Part shown: piece after piece, positions 62,171 through 64,000 of the stretch
Numbering within the stretch: position 1 is the first letter of the stretch
How the letters are laid out: the number at the start of each line of letters is the position of its first letter
From: Bombus terrestris
Lineage: Eukaryota > Arthropoda > Insecta > Hymenoptera > Apidae
Reading direction: 5' to 3'
DNA: 64,000 nt
Assembly: GCF_910591885.1 (NCBI RefSeq)
Contig: NC_063275.1
Coordinates: forward strand, 20,882,501 to 20,946,500
Position numbers and translations under genes: made by a program
Notes under the pieces: model-generated
Database searches by the model: none
Seen by the model: only the letters and a program-made list of their open reading frames with translations
What the model was told of the DNA's origin: nothing

Positions 62171-64000
62171 CGTTGACGAATTCGACTCGCGTATTCGATG
62201 GAAAAATTGAATTTAACAGAGAGAGATTTGTATGGAAAAGGAGAAGTTTGTCTTCGTTTATTTTTTAATCTAGAAGCTTAGGACTCTTTGATTGATTGAT
62301 AGATTCCTTTTTTGGTGTTATCTTAAATTACATTTTTTGAATTAAACTTTATCGGTCGTATGTCATTTTTGACGTGACATTGCAATTTTATTGGGAAAGC
62401 CGTGTGTCACGTAGGCAGCGACAAGATCGAATAAAAATTCGATTCAGTAAATTATATACAGTGTCATCCAAAAATAGTAACCTATTTGATTTTAACGAAC
62501 GTTCAAGAAATATTATAAAACCATTTTAATACGCGTCCTTACAAATGATAGATATTTTGTTTTACATCAGATTAGCAAGTGTATTCCATTCAATAAAATC
62601 TCACGGGTTTATGTACAATTTTTAGATTTTAAGCGAAGATTTGCAATAGACTCGAAAAATTATGTTACAATTAATTATGTTCTTCTACTTTTATTTTATA
62701 CTTACATTTTAAAATGGAGCATCTACTCTCAATTCGATCTTGTACAATCGATATGGATGATCGATATATACAGTATAACACAATGGAAAGATGAATTAAA
62801 AAAGTAATTTTCTTTCTTGCACAATCGAGGTAATCCAAACGTTTTTAATTTGCCTCTAAAAATAATAACGTTGTATTACCAAACATTTTAGATCTTTTAA
62901 CTTTTCAATATTTATAGGGTTTGCAATAAAACAGAAAGATATAAAGTATTCCTTTCAGGCAATTAAACCGTAACACCTTGTGCTCTTTCTATGCTAATTA
63001 CGCGAACATCATTCGGATGCAAATGAGTAAATATAAAAACAATACAACAGAACCATTCCATGGCCGTAAAAAACAGCACACTGGTACTATTTTGTATAGC
63101 CGTTCGGCCTTTTAATTTAGCAATTTATGGCGTCACATGCCATCTCGTGTCGGAATGGTGTATAGGGGATGTTGTGTCAGTGCGTGGTCCGATGATTAAT
63201 GGTTGCGTTCTGTACGGTGCCACTAAATTTCGAGTTACGACAACCGTGTATGGTACATACAATTATTCATTCAGATCTAGGTATATGCTATCGTCATTAT
63301 TTGATAGAAAAGTATATGCTTGCGAAGTTTTTTGTTTCTCTATATTAATCCGTCCTAATTCACGAATTGAACTTTTATAGAGAATTAAAAGATATATAGA
63401 AGATAAGAGAAGATATAGAATTAAAAGATATATAAAGATATATAGAATTAAAAATTAATTTTAATTTTATATTTATATAGGAAAATTATCGAATTTAGGG
63501 CACTTAAATATTTTTTACTTAAGGCTTACGACGAACTATTTTTTAAATTTTGAAGTAAAGAAAGAAGATGTCGCTATATCTATGTCTCTTGTATGATTCA
63601 TTTTTCCAAAAATATGGCTATCGGTTGTATAACGAGAAGATCCTCTACCGCATCATAGGAAACAGAGCTATACGAAGTATATGTATCCGCGTTGTAGATT
63701 GTACAAGTCCGCGTAAATGGCGGTGCAGTGTACATGAAAAAGCAGTATATTAAAATCTTGACCATTGGTTTTCGAGAACCATTAGCTTCCTCAAGGACAT
63801 AGAGATAAATTCAAAAGCAAACAGATATTAACACTACTTACAACGCATAGTTGGGAGACATTTTTCTTCTACTTTGTTCGTTAAAGTTAGATTACAATTA
63901 CGATTAGAAAGAACCGTTTTATGCTCTTACAGCTACGCCGATAATACGCAAATTGTTTCTCGTGTTACTCTCATTAGTAAAACATAGAAAATGAAAGAGC
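62171..64000. other. AT-rich DNA at the right edge
   Basis: No coding exon could be recognised. Open frames at 63060-63380 and 63568-63753 carry no domain signature and lack convincing splice context. A short tandem repeat is at 63380-63455. The stretch may be a first intron of the gene whose promoter is the GC-rich island. Confidence 0.5.
63380..63455. repeat. Short tandem repeat, unit about AGAATTAAAAGATATATA
   Basis: Three imperfect copies of AGAATTAAAAGATATAT occur in a row, the middle one interrupted by AGAAGATAAGAG. Confidence 0.65.

Noticed and set aside
63060..63380. 106-residue open frame near the right edge
   Set aside because: Cys-rich by eye but no recognisable domain or signal peptide; kept out for lack of support.
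1..64000. CRISPR arrays, bacterial operons or prophage
   Set aside because: No spaced direct repeats or prokaryotic gene organisation; the genes are intron-rich animal genes.

Overview
The window reads as nuclear DNA of an insect, most likely a hymenopteran and probably a bee. It is AT-rich. Genes are split into many exons with mostly short introns plus a few very long ones. Every recognisable product is a eukaryotic metazoan protein, and the mobile fragments look like mariner, R1-type non-LTR and possibly hAT. There are no operons, CRISPR arrays or recognisable tRNA or rRNA genes. The species call is inference; I assembled the gene models by hand from translated exons and matching splice sites and phases.

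Layout: 1-4581 (+) is the 3' two thirds or more of RELCH (LisH/HEAT protein, RAB11-binding), running off the left edge. 6919-30875 (-) is a long lysophosphatidylcholine acyltransferase gene (LPCAT1/2 type) whose catalytic HX4D exon exists in two phase-matched copies. 30876-34306 holds its GC-rich promoter and two likely transposon fragments. 34307-35467 (+) is AIRIM (C1orf109-like ribosome maturation factor). 39220-43396 (+) is an SLC6 amino-acid transporter of the B0AT/XTRP3 type with two possible last exons. A compact cluster follows: PRMT7 (48725-51405, +), DTWD2 (51582-52668, -), METTL18 (54132-55416, +) and PNPO (55655-57613, -). From 57.6 kb to the end no coding gene is recognised; it holds a miniature mariner remnant, a degenerate three-unit tandem repeat and a GC-rich island that looks like a promoter of a neighbour outside the window.

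How the genes relate: LPCAT and RELCH are convergent and both act in membrane lipid handling. PRMT7, DTWD2 and METTL18 all use S-adenosylmethionine, and PNPO makes the B6 cofactor PLP. METTL18 (ribosomal protein L3 histidine), DTWD2 (tRNA acp3U) and AIRIM (60S maturation) all bear on translation. These groupings may be chance in an animal genome.

The most notable signals are the mutually exclusive catalytic exons of LPCAT, the alternative acidic or basic tails of the SLC6 protein, an AIRIM intron flanked by a direct repeat that suggests intron birth by tandem duplication, and three GC-AG introns within 15 kb.
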